DNA of 64,000 nt from Flavobacteriaceae bacterium UBA1903 (GTDB taxonomy: Bacteria; Bacteroidota; Bacteroidia; Flavobacteriales; Flavobacteriaceae): contig DDGL01000003.1 in NCBI GenBank assembly GCA_002337605.1, positions 125,063 to 189,062 of the forward strand. The letters run 5' to 3'. The position numbers were made by a program, and so were the translations under genes. This document shows, in pieces, positions 41,305-49,649 of the stretch. Each line of letters begins with the position of its first letter. The stretch's first letter is position 1. The notes beneath the pieces are model-generated. The model searched no databases. It worked only from the letters and a program-made list of their open reading frames with translations, and was not told the DNA's origin.

Positions 41305-42765
41305 ATGCCAGACATGATTAAAGGGGATAAGGAGTTTGAAAATATCCCTTCCATTAGAAATAAAGCGTTACGAATTAACCTGAACGAGAACATTTACGGC
41401 ACCTTTGCCGAAATTGGAGCTGGACAGGAAACTGTCAGGAATTTCTTTAGAGCAGGTGGTGCTTCGGGTACCATCGCAAAAACTATGTCTGCCTATGATA
41501 AAGATTTCAGCGATGCAATTTACGGGGTTGAAGAAGACAGCAGGTATGTTACCGAATCGCGCCTGAAAAAAATGCTCAATCACGAAATAAACCTTATTGA
41601 AGAGCGTATCGTACGTGAAAAACATCCCGATAAACTATTTTTTGCTTACGCCAACACAGTTGCGACCATAGATTTTGCAAAGAAATATAAAGGACACGGT
41701 TGGTTAGGTATTCGTTATCAAACCAAGCCAGATGAAGAGTATAGTGAGGTAATTCTGCATATTCGTTTTCATGAAAATGATGCGGTTGCACAGCAAATCA
41801 CTTTGGGTATTTTAGGGGTAAATCTAATTTACGGAGCCTATTACAAATACGATCAGCCTAGAAAACTATTACGCTACCTCTATGATCATATTGACAAAGA
41901 TAAAATTGAAATAGACACCATTAACTTTTCAGGACCTAAGTTTGAAAAGGTAGACAACAGGTTAATGAGTTTACAGCTTATTAAAAATGGCATGACAGAT
42001 GCTGTAATGTTCGGTCCAGACGGAAACAATATCCTCCCTGCTCGTATCTTATACAAAAAGAATATATTGGCACTTCGCGGAAGTTTCCGCCCTGTGACCA
42101 AAGTAAATATAGATATGTATGAGAAGTCATGCGCCATGTTTTTAGAAGAGAACAGAGTTGAAAAAGAACGCACCGAAGTAATTTTTGAGATAACCCTCTC
42201 CAACCTGCGTGCTGAAGGTGAAATAGACGAAGAAGATTTTATGGACCGAGCTAAGTTGCTCTGTTCACTGGGGCATACGGTAATGATATCCAACTTTCAG
42301 GAATATTATAAACTGGTGGAATACTTTTCCCGCTATACTAAAATGCGCTTAGGTCTTGCCATGGGTGTAAACAATCTTGTAGATATTTTCGACGAAAAGT
42401 ATTACCGTCACTTAAGCGGTGGTATTCTGGAGGCCTTTGGGAAATTATTCTTTAAAGACTTGAAAGTATATCTGTACCCAATGCGTGACCCAGAAACGGG
42501 CGAATATACCAATAGCGAGAACTTAAAAGTACATCCGCGTATGAAAGAGCTTTATAAGTTCTTTAAATACAACGGAAAGGTTGTAGATATAAAAGACTTT
42601 AATAAAGATATTCTCAATATTTTCTCAAGAGAAGTGCTCTCAATGATCGAAAACAATGAAGACGGATGGGAAAAAATGTTGCCAAAAGGAGTTTCTGATA
42701 TTATAAAACAAAAGCACCTGTTTAGCCATCAAGACAGTCTGAAAACTGAGATTGCTGAAAAATAA
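41305..42765 (+). CDS. Large conserved protein of unknown function
   Basis: This is a 486-residue soluble protein without signal peptide or membrane helix. Strings such as NENIYGTFAEIGAGQETVRNFF, FRAGGASGTIAKTMSAYDK, IRFHENDAVAQQITLGILGVNLIYGAYY and KKNILALRGSFRPVTKVN strike me as strongly conserved across bacteria. Databases label relatives inconsistently (as nucleotidyltransferase or TonB-related), and no catalytic motif supports those names. The FAEIGAGQET segment could bind a nucleotide. It stands alone with its own promoter element and a strong terminator. Function not assigned. Confidence 0.8.
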   Translation: MPDMIKGDKEFENIPSIRNKALRINLNENIYGTFAEIGAGQETVRNFFRAGGASGTIAKTMSAYDKDFSDAIYGVEEDSRYVTESRLKKMLNHEINLIEERIVREKHPDKLFFAYANTVATIDFAKKYKGHGWLGIRYQTKPDEEYSEVILHIRFHENDAVAQQITLGILGVNLIYGAYYKYDQPRKLLRYLYDHIDKDKIEIDTINFSGPKFEKVDNRLMSLQLIKNGMTDAVMFGPDGNNILPARILYKKNILALRGSFRPVTKVNIDMYEKSCAMFLEENRVEKERTEVIFEITLSNLRAEGEIDEEDFMDRAKLLCSLGHTVMISNFQEYYKLVEYFSRYTKMRLGLAMGVNNLVDIFDEKYYRHLSGGILEAFGKLFFKDLKVYLYPMRDPETGEYTNSENLKVHPRMKELYKFFKYNGKVVDIKDFNKDILNIFSREVLSMIENNEDGWEKMLPKGVSDIIKQKHLFSHQDSLKTEIAEK

Positions 42766-42788
42766 GTTATTTAGTCTTCAAAACGCGA

Positions 42789-42820
42789 TAAAAAATCCCA
42801 CAATTTGTGGGATTTTTTAT
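42789..42820. terminator. Bidirectional terminator between the conserved gene and bcp
   Basis: AAAAATCCCACA/TGTGGGATTTTT makes a strong stem with a 3-base loop; T-runs are on both strands. It separates two converging genes. Confidence 0.92.
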
Positions 42821-42854
42821 ACCTAGGAATTTTTTTATGCTTTGCTTTTACAAT

Positions 42855-43310
42855 CTAAGCTTCCAGAATTTGCGCTGTGTGGTCTTTGGTTTTTACTTTA
42901 TCAATTACGCGTTCTACCGTTCCATTTTCATCTACTAAAAATGTCTTACGGTGAATTCCGTCGTACTCTCTTCCCATGAACTTTTTGAGGCCCCACACAC
43001 CAAATGCGTTTATGACTTCTTTGTCAACGTCGGCTAATAATGGAAAAGGGAAGTCGAACTTATTTTTAAAGTTGGATTGTTTTCTCTCGGTATCGGCACT
43101 TACCCCTAATAAGGAATAGCCTGCGTTTTGTAACTCCTTATAATTGTCGCGCAAATTGCAGGCTTCGGCTGTGCAACCTGGGGTATTTGCTTTTGGATAA
43201 AAGAAAACTATTAGTTTTTTTCCTTTGTAATCTGAAAGAGATACTTTATTTCCAGCTTCGTCATTTACTGTAAAATTTGGCACCGTATCGCCAGCTTGTA
43301 ATGTTTTCAT
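42855..43310 (-). CDS. bcp: Thioredoxin-dependent thiol peroxidase (BCP/PrxQ)
   Basis: This 151-residue peroxiredoxin of the BCP group reduces peroxides with thioredoxin. The motif NTPGCTAEACNLRD gives the peroxidatic C46 and the resolving C51 in the usual PrxQ spacing. DKYKGK-like (LSDYKGKKLIVFFYPKA) and DGIHRKTFLVDENG are also standard. It is oriented away from nth, with only 28 bases between the start codons. It is a single gene. Confidence 0.96.
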   Translation of the reverse strand: MKTLQAGDTVPNFTVNDEAGNKVSLSDYKGKKLIVFFYPKANTPGCTAEACNLRDNYKELQNAGYSLLGVSADTERKQSNFKNKFDFPFPLLADVDKEVINAFGVWGLKKFMGREYDGIHRKTFLVDENGTVERVIDKVKTKDHTAQILEA

Positions 43311-43314
43311 AGTT

Positions 43315-43322
43315 TATTTTTG
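43315..43322 (+). promoter_or_regulatory. TATTTTTG promoter element of nth
   Basis: TATTTTTG matches TAnnTTTG and lies 16 bases before the nth start codon, within the short divergent gap to bcp. Confidence 0.5.
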
Positions 43323-43338
43323 TATAAAAATACGTAAA

Positions 43339-43998
43339 ATGACCAAGCAAGAAAAGGTACAGTTCGTTATAGATACGTTAAATGAAATCTACCCGGAAAT
43401 TCCAATCCCTCTAGACCATAAAGATCCATATACCCTGTTAATTGCCGTGTTACTTTCGGCACAAAGCACCGATGTACGCGTAAATAAAATTACGCCTTTA
43501 TTATTTGAAGTAGCCGATAATCCGTATGATATGGTAAAGCTATCCGTGGAAGAAATTCGCGACATCATAAAACCGGTAGGGCTATCTCCTATGAAATCGA
43601 AGGGTATACATGGGCTTTCCAAAATCTTAATTGAAAAATACGACGGGAAGGTTCCTCAGGATATTTCAGCATTAGAAGAGTTTCCTGCGGTAGGTCATAA
43701 AACAGCCAGTGTGGTTGTATCTCAAGCGTTTGGGATTCCAGCTTTTCCTGTAGACACACATATTCATAGATTGATGTATCGGTGGGGTTTTACCAATGGA
43801 AAAAATGTAACCCAGACTGAAAAGGACGCCAAGAGATTATTCCCTAAAGAGATATGGAACAAACTACATCTGCAAATAATCTGGTATGGAAGGCAGTATT
43901 GCCAGGCACGGGGGTGGGACTTGGAAAAAGATATAATCACCAAAACCATTGGTAGAAAAACAGTGCTAAACGAATACTACAAAAAGAAGAAAAAGTAA
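43339..43998 (+). CDS. nth: Endonuclease III (without the 4Fe-4S cluster ligands)
   Basis: This DNA glycosylase/AP lyase for oxidised pyrimidines has 219 residues. The helix-hairpin-helix is EFPAVGHKTASVV with the catalytic lysine K121 and, in PVDTHIHRL, the aspartate D139. The C-terminus differs from the classical enzyme: in place of the C-x6-C-x2-C-x5-C loop it has GRQYCQARGWDLEKDIITK, with a single Cys (C188), so it cannot hold the iron-sulfur cluster. This appears to be common in flavobacteria. Activity is still expected because both catalytic residues are kept. Confidence 0.95.
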   Translation: MTKQEKVQFVIDTLNEIYPEIPIPLDHKDPYTLLIAVLLSAQSTDVRVNKITPLLFEVADNPYDMVKLSVEEIRDIIKPVGLSPMKSKGIHGLSKILIEKYDGKVPQDISALEEFPAVGHKTASVVVSQAFGIPAFPVDTHIHRLMYRWGFTNGKNVTQTEKDAKRLFPKEIWNKLHLQIIWYGRQYCQARGWDLEKDIITKTIGRKTVLNEYYKKKKK

Positions 43999-44012
43999 TA
44001 CAAATAAAACGC

Positions 44013-44047
44013 AAAAAACCCCAGAAGTGGTGAATTTCCGGGGTTTT
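44013..44047. terminator. Terminator between nth and the small minus-strand gene
   Basis: AAAACCCC (44015-44022) pairs with GGGGTTTT (44040-44047); T-runs follow on both strands, so it serves nth and the opposing small gene. Confidence 0.8.
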
Positions 44048-44054
44048 CCAAAGT

Positions 44055-44207
44055 TTAGTTTAGAAGTGCTTCAAACTTCAATTTATTATAATCTATAACA
44101 CTTAAAGCCTTCGAATAATCCAGGAGAAACTTAATGGTCTCTCCCTTAGGAACTAAATTTTTCTCCACGTGTTCCGGTCGTGGCGTTTCAGAGTACATTT
44201 TTTGCAT
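44055..44207 (-). CDS. Small 50-residue protein downstream of the sigma factor
   Basis: An open frame of 50 codons starts at ATG 44207 (MQKMYSETPRPEHVEKNL; a second start, MYSE, is at 44198) and ends at TAA 44055-44057. The product contains VPKGETIKFLLDYSKAL near its middle and ends KFEALLN. It lies 58 bases after the sigma-factor gene in the same direction and before a terminator. The codon choice and the folded-looking amphipathic helix suggest a real gene. I recall similar short proteins in the same position in other flavobacteria, but I could not check. Role unknown. Confidence 0.65.
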   Translation of the reverse strand: MQKMYSETPRPEHVEKNLVPKGETIKFLLDYSKALSVIDYNKLKFEALLN

Positions 44208-44265
44208 AGAACGTATTTTTGAGGTTAATGTTACCTAATAACGGTCTAAACAAATCTTTATTGTG

Positions 44266-44850
44266 TTAGTTTGTCAATACAATATTGTGTTTATCAATTA
44301 CTTTACGTAAATTAATAAGCGCATACCGCATTCTTCCTAAGGCAGTATTAATACTAACCCCTGTTTGCTCACTAATTTCTTTAAAACTCATGTCCTTGTA
44401 CATTCGCATAACAAGTACTTCTTTTTGATCTACCGGCAACTCCTGAATGAGCCTTCTCACATCGTTCTCTACCTGGCCTTTAATAAGTTGCTTCTCAGCA
44501 TTTAAAGCACCATCAGACAAGACCGAAAAAATATTGAAATCGTCATTGTTTTCAAATTTTGGCATTCTATTATTCTTCCTAAAGTGGTCAATAACCAAGT
44601 TGTGAGCAATACGCATTACCCAGGGTAGAAATTTTCCTTCTTCATTATATTTTCCTCTTTTTAAAGTTCTGATAACTTTAATAAAGGTATCCTGAAAGAT
44701 ATCTTCGGCCACATCACGGTCAAAAACCTTGGAATAAATAAAACTGTAAATTCTTTGTTTGTGGCGAGTGATTAGATCGCCTAGTGCAGATTCATTGCCT
44801 TGCATGTATGCACTTACCAAAGATGCATCGGTAACTATGCTTTTTTTCAT
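44266..44850 (-). CDS. Sigma-70 family RNA polymerase sigma factor (ECF type)
   Basis: This 194-residue sigma factor has only regions 2 and 4. Region 2 includes LITRHKQRIYSFIYSKVFDRDVAEDIFQDTFIKVIR, and region 4 includes ELPVDQKEVLVMRMYKDMSFKEISEQTGVSINTALGRMRYAL. The start ATG 44850 begins MKKSIVTDASLV; a start eight codons earlier is possible. No anti-sigma gene follows; a ~50-residue gene sits downstream. A 357-base gap separates it from uvrA, which runs the other way. Confidence 0.92.
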   Translation of the reverse strand: MKKSIVTDASLVSAYMQGNESALGDLITRHKQRIYSFIYSKVFDRDVAEDIFQDTFIKVIRTLKRGKYNEEGKFLPWVMRIAHNLVIDHFRKNNRMPKFENNDDFNIFSVLSDGALNAEKQLIKGQVENDVRRLIQELPVDQKEVLVMRMYKDMSFKEISEQTGVSINTALGRMRYALINLRKVIDKHNIVLTN

Positions 44851-45231
44851 ATCAATACTTTCTAAATTAAACAACTATGCATTTTGGTTGGCAAGTTGCT
44901 TCAATAATAAATTTTAAAAGTAGTAATATGCTATAGGCAATAATTTTTATTAATCTCGTTGTTAGGGGTAAATATAAGAACAAAGAATTGTGAAATGCAA
45001 ATTATTTGTGAGTTTTTTCTTAAAATAATTGTAAATTTTTCATAGTGATTCCTGTAATACCCTACAAAATCAGTGGGTTTGTTAAGCTTTTCTTAATTTG
45101 AAATAAATGTTCTAAATTTTAGTTATTTCATCCTAAAAAACAAGAGGATACCCTGAAAAGATGCTTTCAGAATAGTATCTTTGCACCTTCATTTTACGGA
45201 ACAAATTAACAACAAAAAGTAGCTGAAAGTC
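44851..45231. other. Divergent intergenic region between sigma factor and uvrA
   Basis: About 380 very AT-rich bases. It holds the start region for the sigma gene (leftward) and the TATCTTTG element of uvrA at 45176-45183. No convincing additional ORF, tRNA or strong inverted repeat was seen. The length is larger than most gaps here, so regulatory sites are likely. Confidence 0.5.
45176..45183 (+). promoter_or_regulatory. TATCTTTG promoter element of uvrA
   Basis: TATCTTTG followed by CA matches TAnnTTTG. It lies 48 bases before the TTG start codon of uvrA. No LexA-like palindrome was noticed next to it. Confidence 0.6.
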
Positions 45232-48009
45232 TTGGACACCGAAACGCTAGATACTAAAAAGAATATTATTATTCAGGGGGCAAAATTGCACAACCTTAAG
45301 AATATTTCGGTAGCGATTCCCAGAAATAAATTGGTGGTCATTACTGGGTTATCTGGTAGTGGTAAATCAAGTTTAGCGTTCGATACGTTATATGCTGAAG
45401 GGCAGCGTCGCTATGTTGAAAGTTTATCTTCTTATGCCCGCCAATTCCTAGGAAGGCTGGATAAACCAAAAGTAGATGCAATTAAAGGAATTGCTCCAGC
45501 TATTGCCATTGAACAAAAAGTAAATACAACCAATACCCGTTCTACGGTAGGCACCTCCACTGAAATTTACGATTACTTAAAGTTACTCTTTACCAGGATT
45601 GGTAGAACCTATTCTCCTGCCAGCGGTACTGAAGTAAAAAAAGACACCGTAACTGATGTAATTGAATACATTAAAACTTTTCCTGAAGGTGAAAAACTGC
45701 TCCTCCTCGCCCCTATTTATCTAGAAGAGGGTAGAACAATGGAGAATAAAATACAGGCGCTCGCCCAACAAGGGTATGCCCGTGTAAAAGTAAACGAGTC
45801 GGTCGTTAGGATTGATGAATTAACTAAAAACCTCCCGAAAAATTTACAATTAGTTGTAGACCGTGTGATCACTAAAGATGAAGAAGATTTCTACAACAGG
45901 CTGGCCGATGCAATAGAAGTTTCCTTTTTTGAAGGAAAAGGGGAACTTTATATTGAAAATTTAGGAGACGGAAGTAGTCGCGAATTCAATAACAGGTTTG
46001 AAGCAGATGGGATTACCTTTTTAGAACCCAATGTTCATTTATTCAGTTTTAATAATCCATATGGTGCTTGTCCTACCTGCGAAGGCTATGGAGATGTAAT
46101 AGGCATTGATGAGGAATTGGTAATTCCTAATACGGCACTCTCCATCTACGATAATGCAATCTTTCCCTGGAGGGGTGATAGTATGGGGTGGTATCGGGAT
46201 CAACTAGTAAACAATGCTTATAAATTCGATTTTCCAATTCACAAACCCTGGTTTCAACTTACCGAAGAACAGAAACAGCTGGTTTGGGAAGGTAACGAGC
46301 ATTTTGAAGGGTTAAACGATTTCTTTAAATACTTAGAGTCAAAAAATTATAAAATTCAGAACCGGGTAATGTTGTCTCGCTACCGGGGAAAGACAAAATG
46401 TAGTACCTGTCACGGAAAAAGATTACGTCCCGAAGCTTCCTATGTAAAAATAAACAAGACCTCCATTCAGGATCTAGTGAATAAGCCACTGGATGAATTG
46501 GCTGGTTTTTTTAAGGAGCTTACCTTAGACAAATACGAGCAAAAAATTGCCAAGAGATTATTACTTGAAATTAATAACCGCCTTGCATTCTTAATGGATG
46601 TAGGCCTTAGCTATCTCACCCTAAACCGAAAAAGTAACACACTTTCTGGTGGGGAATCCCAGCGAATTAATTTAGCCACTTCGCTGGGGAGTAGCTTGGT
46701 TGGTTCCATGTATATTCTAGACGAACCCAGTATTGGGCTCCACCCAAAAGATACCGAACGCCTGATTGTAGTTCTAAAATCGTTACGTGATCTGGGCAAT
46801 ACTGTAATTGTTGTAGAGCACGATGAGGATATCATGAAAGCTGCAGATGAGATTATAGACATTGGTCCTGAAGCCGGCACGTTTGGTGGTGAAATTATGA
46901 ACCAAGGAACTTTTACTGAAATATTAAAAGGCGATTCACTTACCGCAGGTTATTTAAACGGGTCGCTTAAAATTGATGTTCCCGCAAAACGGCGGACATC
47001 AAAGAGCGTGATTACTGTTACAGGAGCCCGACAGAACAACCTTCAAAACATTGACGCTACCTTTCCTTTAGGAGCCTTTACTGCAGTAACTGGTGTTTCA
47101 GGCAGTGGTAAGAGTACCTTGGTAAAGAAAATTCTATATCCCGCACTACAAAGAGAGATTAACGGTTTTGGGGAAAAGCCCGGGCAATTTACCGAACTGG
47201 AAGGAAGCTTTAACAGCGTTAAGAATGTAGAGTTTATAGACCAAAACCCAATTGGACGTTCCAGCCGGAGTAATCCTGTTACGTATATAAAAGCGTATGA
47301 CGATATCAGAAATTTATACGCTTCGCAAAAGCTGAGTGATATTCGTGGGTACAAAGCAAAACATTTCAGTTTTAATGTAGATGGCGGTCGCTGTGAAACA
47401 TGTAAAGGTGAAGGTGAAGTTACCATAGAGATGCAATTTATGGCCGATGTACATTTGGAATGCGATACGTGTAACGGAAAGCGTTTCAAAAAAGAAATTT
47501 TGGAGGTAAAGTTTCATGAAGCCAATATTAATGACATCCTGCAAATGACTGTAGACGATGCCATCTCCTTTTTCAGACAGCACAATGAAACCAAAATTAC
47601 CAGTAAATTACAGCCTCTTCAAGATGTTGGTTTAGGGTATGTGCAATTAGGGCAAAGTTCGTCCACATTATCGGGTGGGGAAGCACAGCGTATTAAACTA
47701 GCTTCCTTCTTAATTAAAGGAAACACCAAAGAAAAGGCTCTTTTTATTTTTGATGAACCCACTACCGGATTACACTTCCATGACATTAAAAAATTATTAG
47801 CCTCTTTCTATGCATTACTAGACAACGGTCACACAGTTATAGTTGTAGAGCATAACCTTGATCTTATTAAATGTGCAGATCACATTATAGATCTAGGTCC
47901 TGAAGGCGGAACCAAAGGTGGAAAAATAGTAGCACAAGGTACGCCCGAAGAAGTTGCAAAAACCAAAGGCTCTTTAACCGCTCCTTATCTAAAGGAAAAG
48001 CTGGCCTGA
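45232..48009 (+). CDS. uvrA: Excinuclease ABC subunit A
   Basis: This is the DNA-damage recognition ATPase of nucleotide excision repair, which loads UvrB. It has 925 residues with two ABC modules: Walker A GLSGSGKSS near residue 40 and GVSGSGKST near 623, signatures LSGGESQRINLA and LSGGEAQRIKLA, and Walker B ILDEPSIGLHP and FDEPTTGLHF. Zinc-finger cysteines are in CPTCEGYGD/CSTCHGKR and CETCKGEG/CDTCNGKR. The start is TTG, with no ATG suitably placed before the conserved IIIQGAKLHNLKN. Confidence 0.98.
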   Translation: MDTETLDTKKNIIIQGAKLHNLKNISVAIPRNKLVVITGLSGSGKSSLAFDTLYAEGQRRYVESLSSYARQFLGRLDKPKVDAIKGIAPAIAIEQKVNTTNTRSTVGTSTEIYDYLKLLFTRIGRTYSPASGTEVKKDTVTDVIEYIKTFPEGEKLLLLAPIYLEEGRTMENKIQALAQQGYARVKVNESVVRIDELTKNLPKNLQLVVDRVITKDEEDFYNRLADAIEVSFFEGKGELYIENLGDGSSREFNNRFEADGITFLEPNVHLFSFNNPYGACPTCEGYGDVIGIDEELVIPNTALSIYDNAIFPWRGDSMGWYRDQLVNNAYKFDFPIHKPWFQLTEEQKQLVWEGNEHFEGLNDFFKYLESKNYKIQNRVMLSRYRGKTKCSTCHGKRLRPEASYVKINKTSIQDLVNKPLDELAGFFKELTLDKYEQKIAKRLLLEINNRLAFLMDVGLSYLTLNRKSNTLSGGESQRINLATSLGSSLVGSMYILDEPSIGLHPKDTERLIVVLKSLRDLGNTVIVVEHDEDIMKAADEIIDIGPEAGTFGGEIMNQGTFTEILKGDSLTAGYLNGSLKIDVPAKRRTSKSVITVTGARQNNLQNIDATFPLGAFTAVTGVSGSGKSTLVKKILYPALQREINGFGEKPGQFTELEGSFNSVKNVEFIDQNPIGRSSRSNPVTYIKAYDDIRNLYASQKLSDIRGYKAKHFSFNVDGGRCETCKGEGEVTIEMQFMADVHLECDTCNGKRFKKEILEVKFHEANINDILQMTVDDAISFFRQHNETKITSKLQPLQDVGLGYVQLGQSSSTLSGGEAQRIKLASFLIKGNTKEKALFIFDEPTTGLHFHDIKKLLASFYALLDNGHTVIVVEHNLDLIKCADHIIDLGPEGGTKGGKIVAQGTPEEVAKTKGSLTAPYLKEKLA

Positions 48010-48142
48010 ACCATTCTCAGTTCAAAATATTCACCTAAAAATAGTATGGCACGATGATTGTAATCTACATACTAACCAATTTATAATACAGAATATCTGC
48101 ACAGAATTGGTAAACATATAAAGACACATAAGAATACATAGT

Positions 48143-48161
48143 TTTTTTGGTTGGTTAGTTA
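48143..48161 (+). repeat. 19-nt repeat TTTTTTGGTTGGTTAGTTA (copy 1)
   Basis: An identical 19-mer occurs at 49587-49605. Each copy directly abuts the 5' arm of a terminator hairpin. Confidence 0.7.
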
Positions 48162-48202
48162 AACCTGCTGCTTTCAATCTTTGAAACAGCAGGTTTTTTT
48201 TT
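48161..48202 (+). terminator. Terminator after uvrA
   Basis: AACCTGCTG (48162-48170) pairs with CAGCAGGTT (48187-48195), extended inside by TTTCA/TGAAA and followed by a long T-tract. Confidence 0.9.
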
Positions 48203-48256
48203 GAAACAAAACACTATGCGCTTTAATAGATACTGTAAATCAGTTAGTTACATTTT

Positions 48257-48271
48257 TGGCACGGTCGTTGT
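48257..48271 (+). promoter_or_regulatory. Sigma-54-like -24/-12 site
   Basis: TGGCAC-GGTCG-TTGT matches the RpoN consensus TGGCAC-N5-TTGC except for the last base, with the right GG to G spacing of 12. It lies about 60 bases before the secreted protein gene. No enhancer-binding protein gene is nearby. Confidence 0.4.
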
Positions 48272-48333
48272 TTTAATTGAAGCGTATAAGCTGACCAAAA
48301 TTTAAAAGCAAGTACAATTTAAATCTCAAAATT

Positions 48334-49584
48334 ATGAAAAAGCTATTTTTAGTATTCAGCAGTTTGTTTCTTTTCACCTTAACAGTTTCGGCTAATAACA
48401 ATGTGAATGAAGAAACCACCTTAAATGCATACGATGGTAAATCGTATATTTTTACTGAAGGAGCCGTAGAATTTTCGGTTTTCCCAGATGGTCAGTTCGA
48501 TTTTGTTTATGTAGGTGGCAACAGAGGCGAAAATATAAATGTAAACGTAAACACCCCTGGGGTGAGTATATCCTATAATTCTGGGTACAATTACGATATG
48601 TACGTACAGTATGACGATTATGGAGCTGTAGTACAAGTGGAAGATGTCCCTATTTATTATGATGAATTTGGACGTATCATTCAGGCTGGAGAAGTTGAAA
48701 TACGCTATAACAACCGTCGTATTGTAAATGTAGGGAGCTTAGTAGTTCATTATAACAACTACGGTTATTTTTCTCATTGCACAGGGTTTATAAGCCCTTG
48801 GAATCGCTATTACGTGTACCGCCCATGGCACGTATATTATGCAGTCCCTGTTTATAACAGCTGTATAGTGTATGACTATCCTTACAGAAGATATTATACG
48901 CCAAGACGATATGGTTGGGCATACCACAGACAACATTATGCCAGAGGCTACAATCGCGGCTATGCAAATGGAAGAAGAGATTTTTATAGACCAGGAAGTC
49001 GTATACACTATCAAAATGGCAGAACTGCTGTAAACCGTAGTTATAACCCTAACCGTAGCAACACTATGGTAAGAAATTCCAGAAGTACTGGCAGAACAGG
49101 ATTGTCTAGTAACAGAAACGACCGTGGAAATTCCAGAGCCAGAGATACCCGTGGAACGCTAACAAAAAACAGAGGAACCAATAACACTAGAGGTACTGTA
49201 TCTAAACAAACACGAAGTAATAGTACCCGTGGAATTGCAAAAAACAACAGAGGGACTATCAGTAAAAGTCGCTCCACTGGAAACAGTCGTGGTACCCTAG
49301 CAAAGAGCAGGTCGACAAACAATCGCGGCACTGCTACAAAATCCAGAGGAAATACATCTAATAGAAAAGTAACGACTAATCGTGGTAGTTCTAAAAGAAT
49401 AGTAGCTCAAAAAAGAAGCACGACAAATACTAGAAAAGCTACAACCTCTAGAAAAGCTAGTAGTCGTACATCAAAAAGCTCGGTAACTAAAAGAAATACC
49501 AGAGCAAGTAAATCAAGAGCTTCTTCGTCACGTGGTAATACCAGCACTCGTAGCAAAAACACCCGAAGAGGAAGAGGAAATTAA
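48334..49584 (+). CDS. Secreted protein with polycationic Arg/Ser/Thr/Asn-rich tail
   Basis: This is a 416-residue exported protein. A signal peptide (1-20, TVSA) precedes a beta-rich domain (about 35-150) with repeated DYGAVVQVEDVPIYYDEFGRI-like strands, then a Tyr/Arg-rich segment (155-230: YRPWHVYYAVPVYNS, YRRYYTPRRYGW). From residue 272 to the end (145 residues) there is not one acidic residue: the tail is Arg, Ser, Thr, Asn, Lys and Gly in short repeats such as TRGTLTKNRGT. It should be disordered and strongly positive, fit to bind nucleic acid, lipopolysaccharide or polysaccharide. The family has no named function. Confidence 0.85.
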   Translation: MKKLFLVFSSLFLFTLTVSANNNVNEETTLNAYDGKSYIFTEGAVEFSVFPDGQFDFVYVGGNRGENINVNVNTPGVSISYNSGYNYDMYVQYDDYGAVVQVEDVPIYYDEFGRIIQAGEVEIRYNNRRIVNVGSLVVHYNNYGYFSHCTGFISPWNRYYVYRPWHVYYAVPVYNSCIVYDYPYRRYYTPRRYGWAYHRQHYARGYNRGYANGRRDFYRPGSRIHYQNGRTAVNRSYNPNRSNTMVRNSRSTGRTGLSSNRNDRGNSRARDTRGTLTKNRGTNNTRGTVSKQTRSNSTRGIAKNNRGTISKSRSTGNSRGTLAKSRSTNNRGTATKSRGNTSNRKVTTNRGSSKRIVAQKRSTTNTRKATTSRKASSRTSKSSVTKRNTRASKSRASSSRGNTSTRSKNTRRGRGN

Positions 49585-49586
49585 AA

Positions 49587-49605
49587 TTTTTTGGTTGGTT
49601 AGTTA
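49587..49605 (+). repeat. 19-nt repeat TTTTTTGGTTGGTTAGTTA (copy 2)
   Basis: Identical to 48143-48161. It ends exactly where the following terminator stem starts. Confidence 0.7.
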
Positions 49606-49645
49606 GAAATCCCTGTGATTCGCAAGTGCGATGACCGGGGATTTC
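49606..49645. terminator. Terminator after the polycationic protein gene
   Basis: GAAATCCC (49606-49613) pairs with GGGATTTC (49638-49645) around a 24-base loop that can fold further (TCGCAAGTGCGA). It lies between converging genes. Confidence 0.7.
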
Positions 49646-49649
49646 GTAT

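Larger units (their letters stand above)
48010..48333. other. Intergenic region between uvrA and the polycationic secreted protein
   Basis: This is a 324-base gap. It contains the uvrA terminator (48161-48202) preceded by a 19-nt repeat (48143-48161), and a sigma-54-like site (48257-48271). No small ORF could be supported. Confidence 0.5.
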
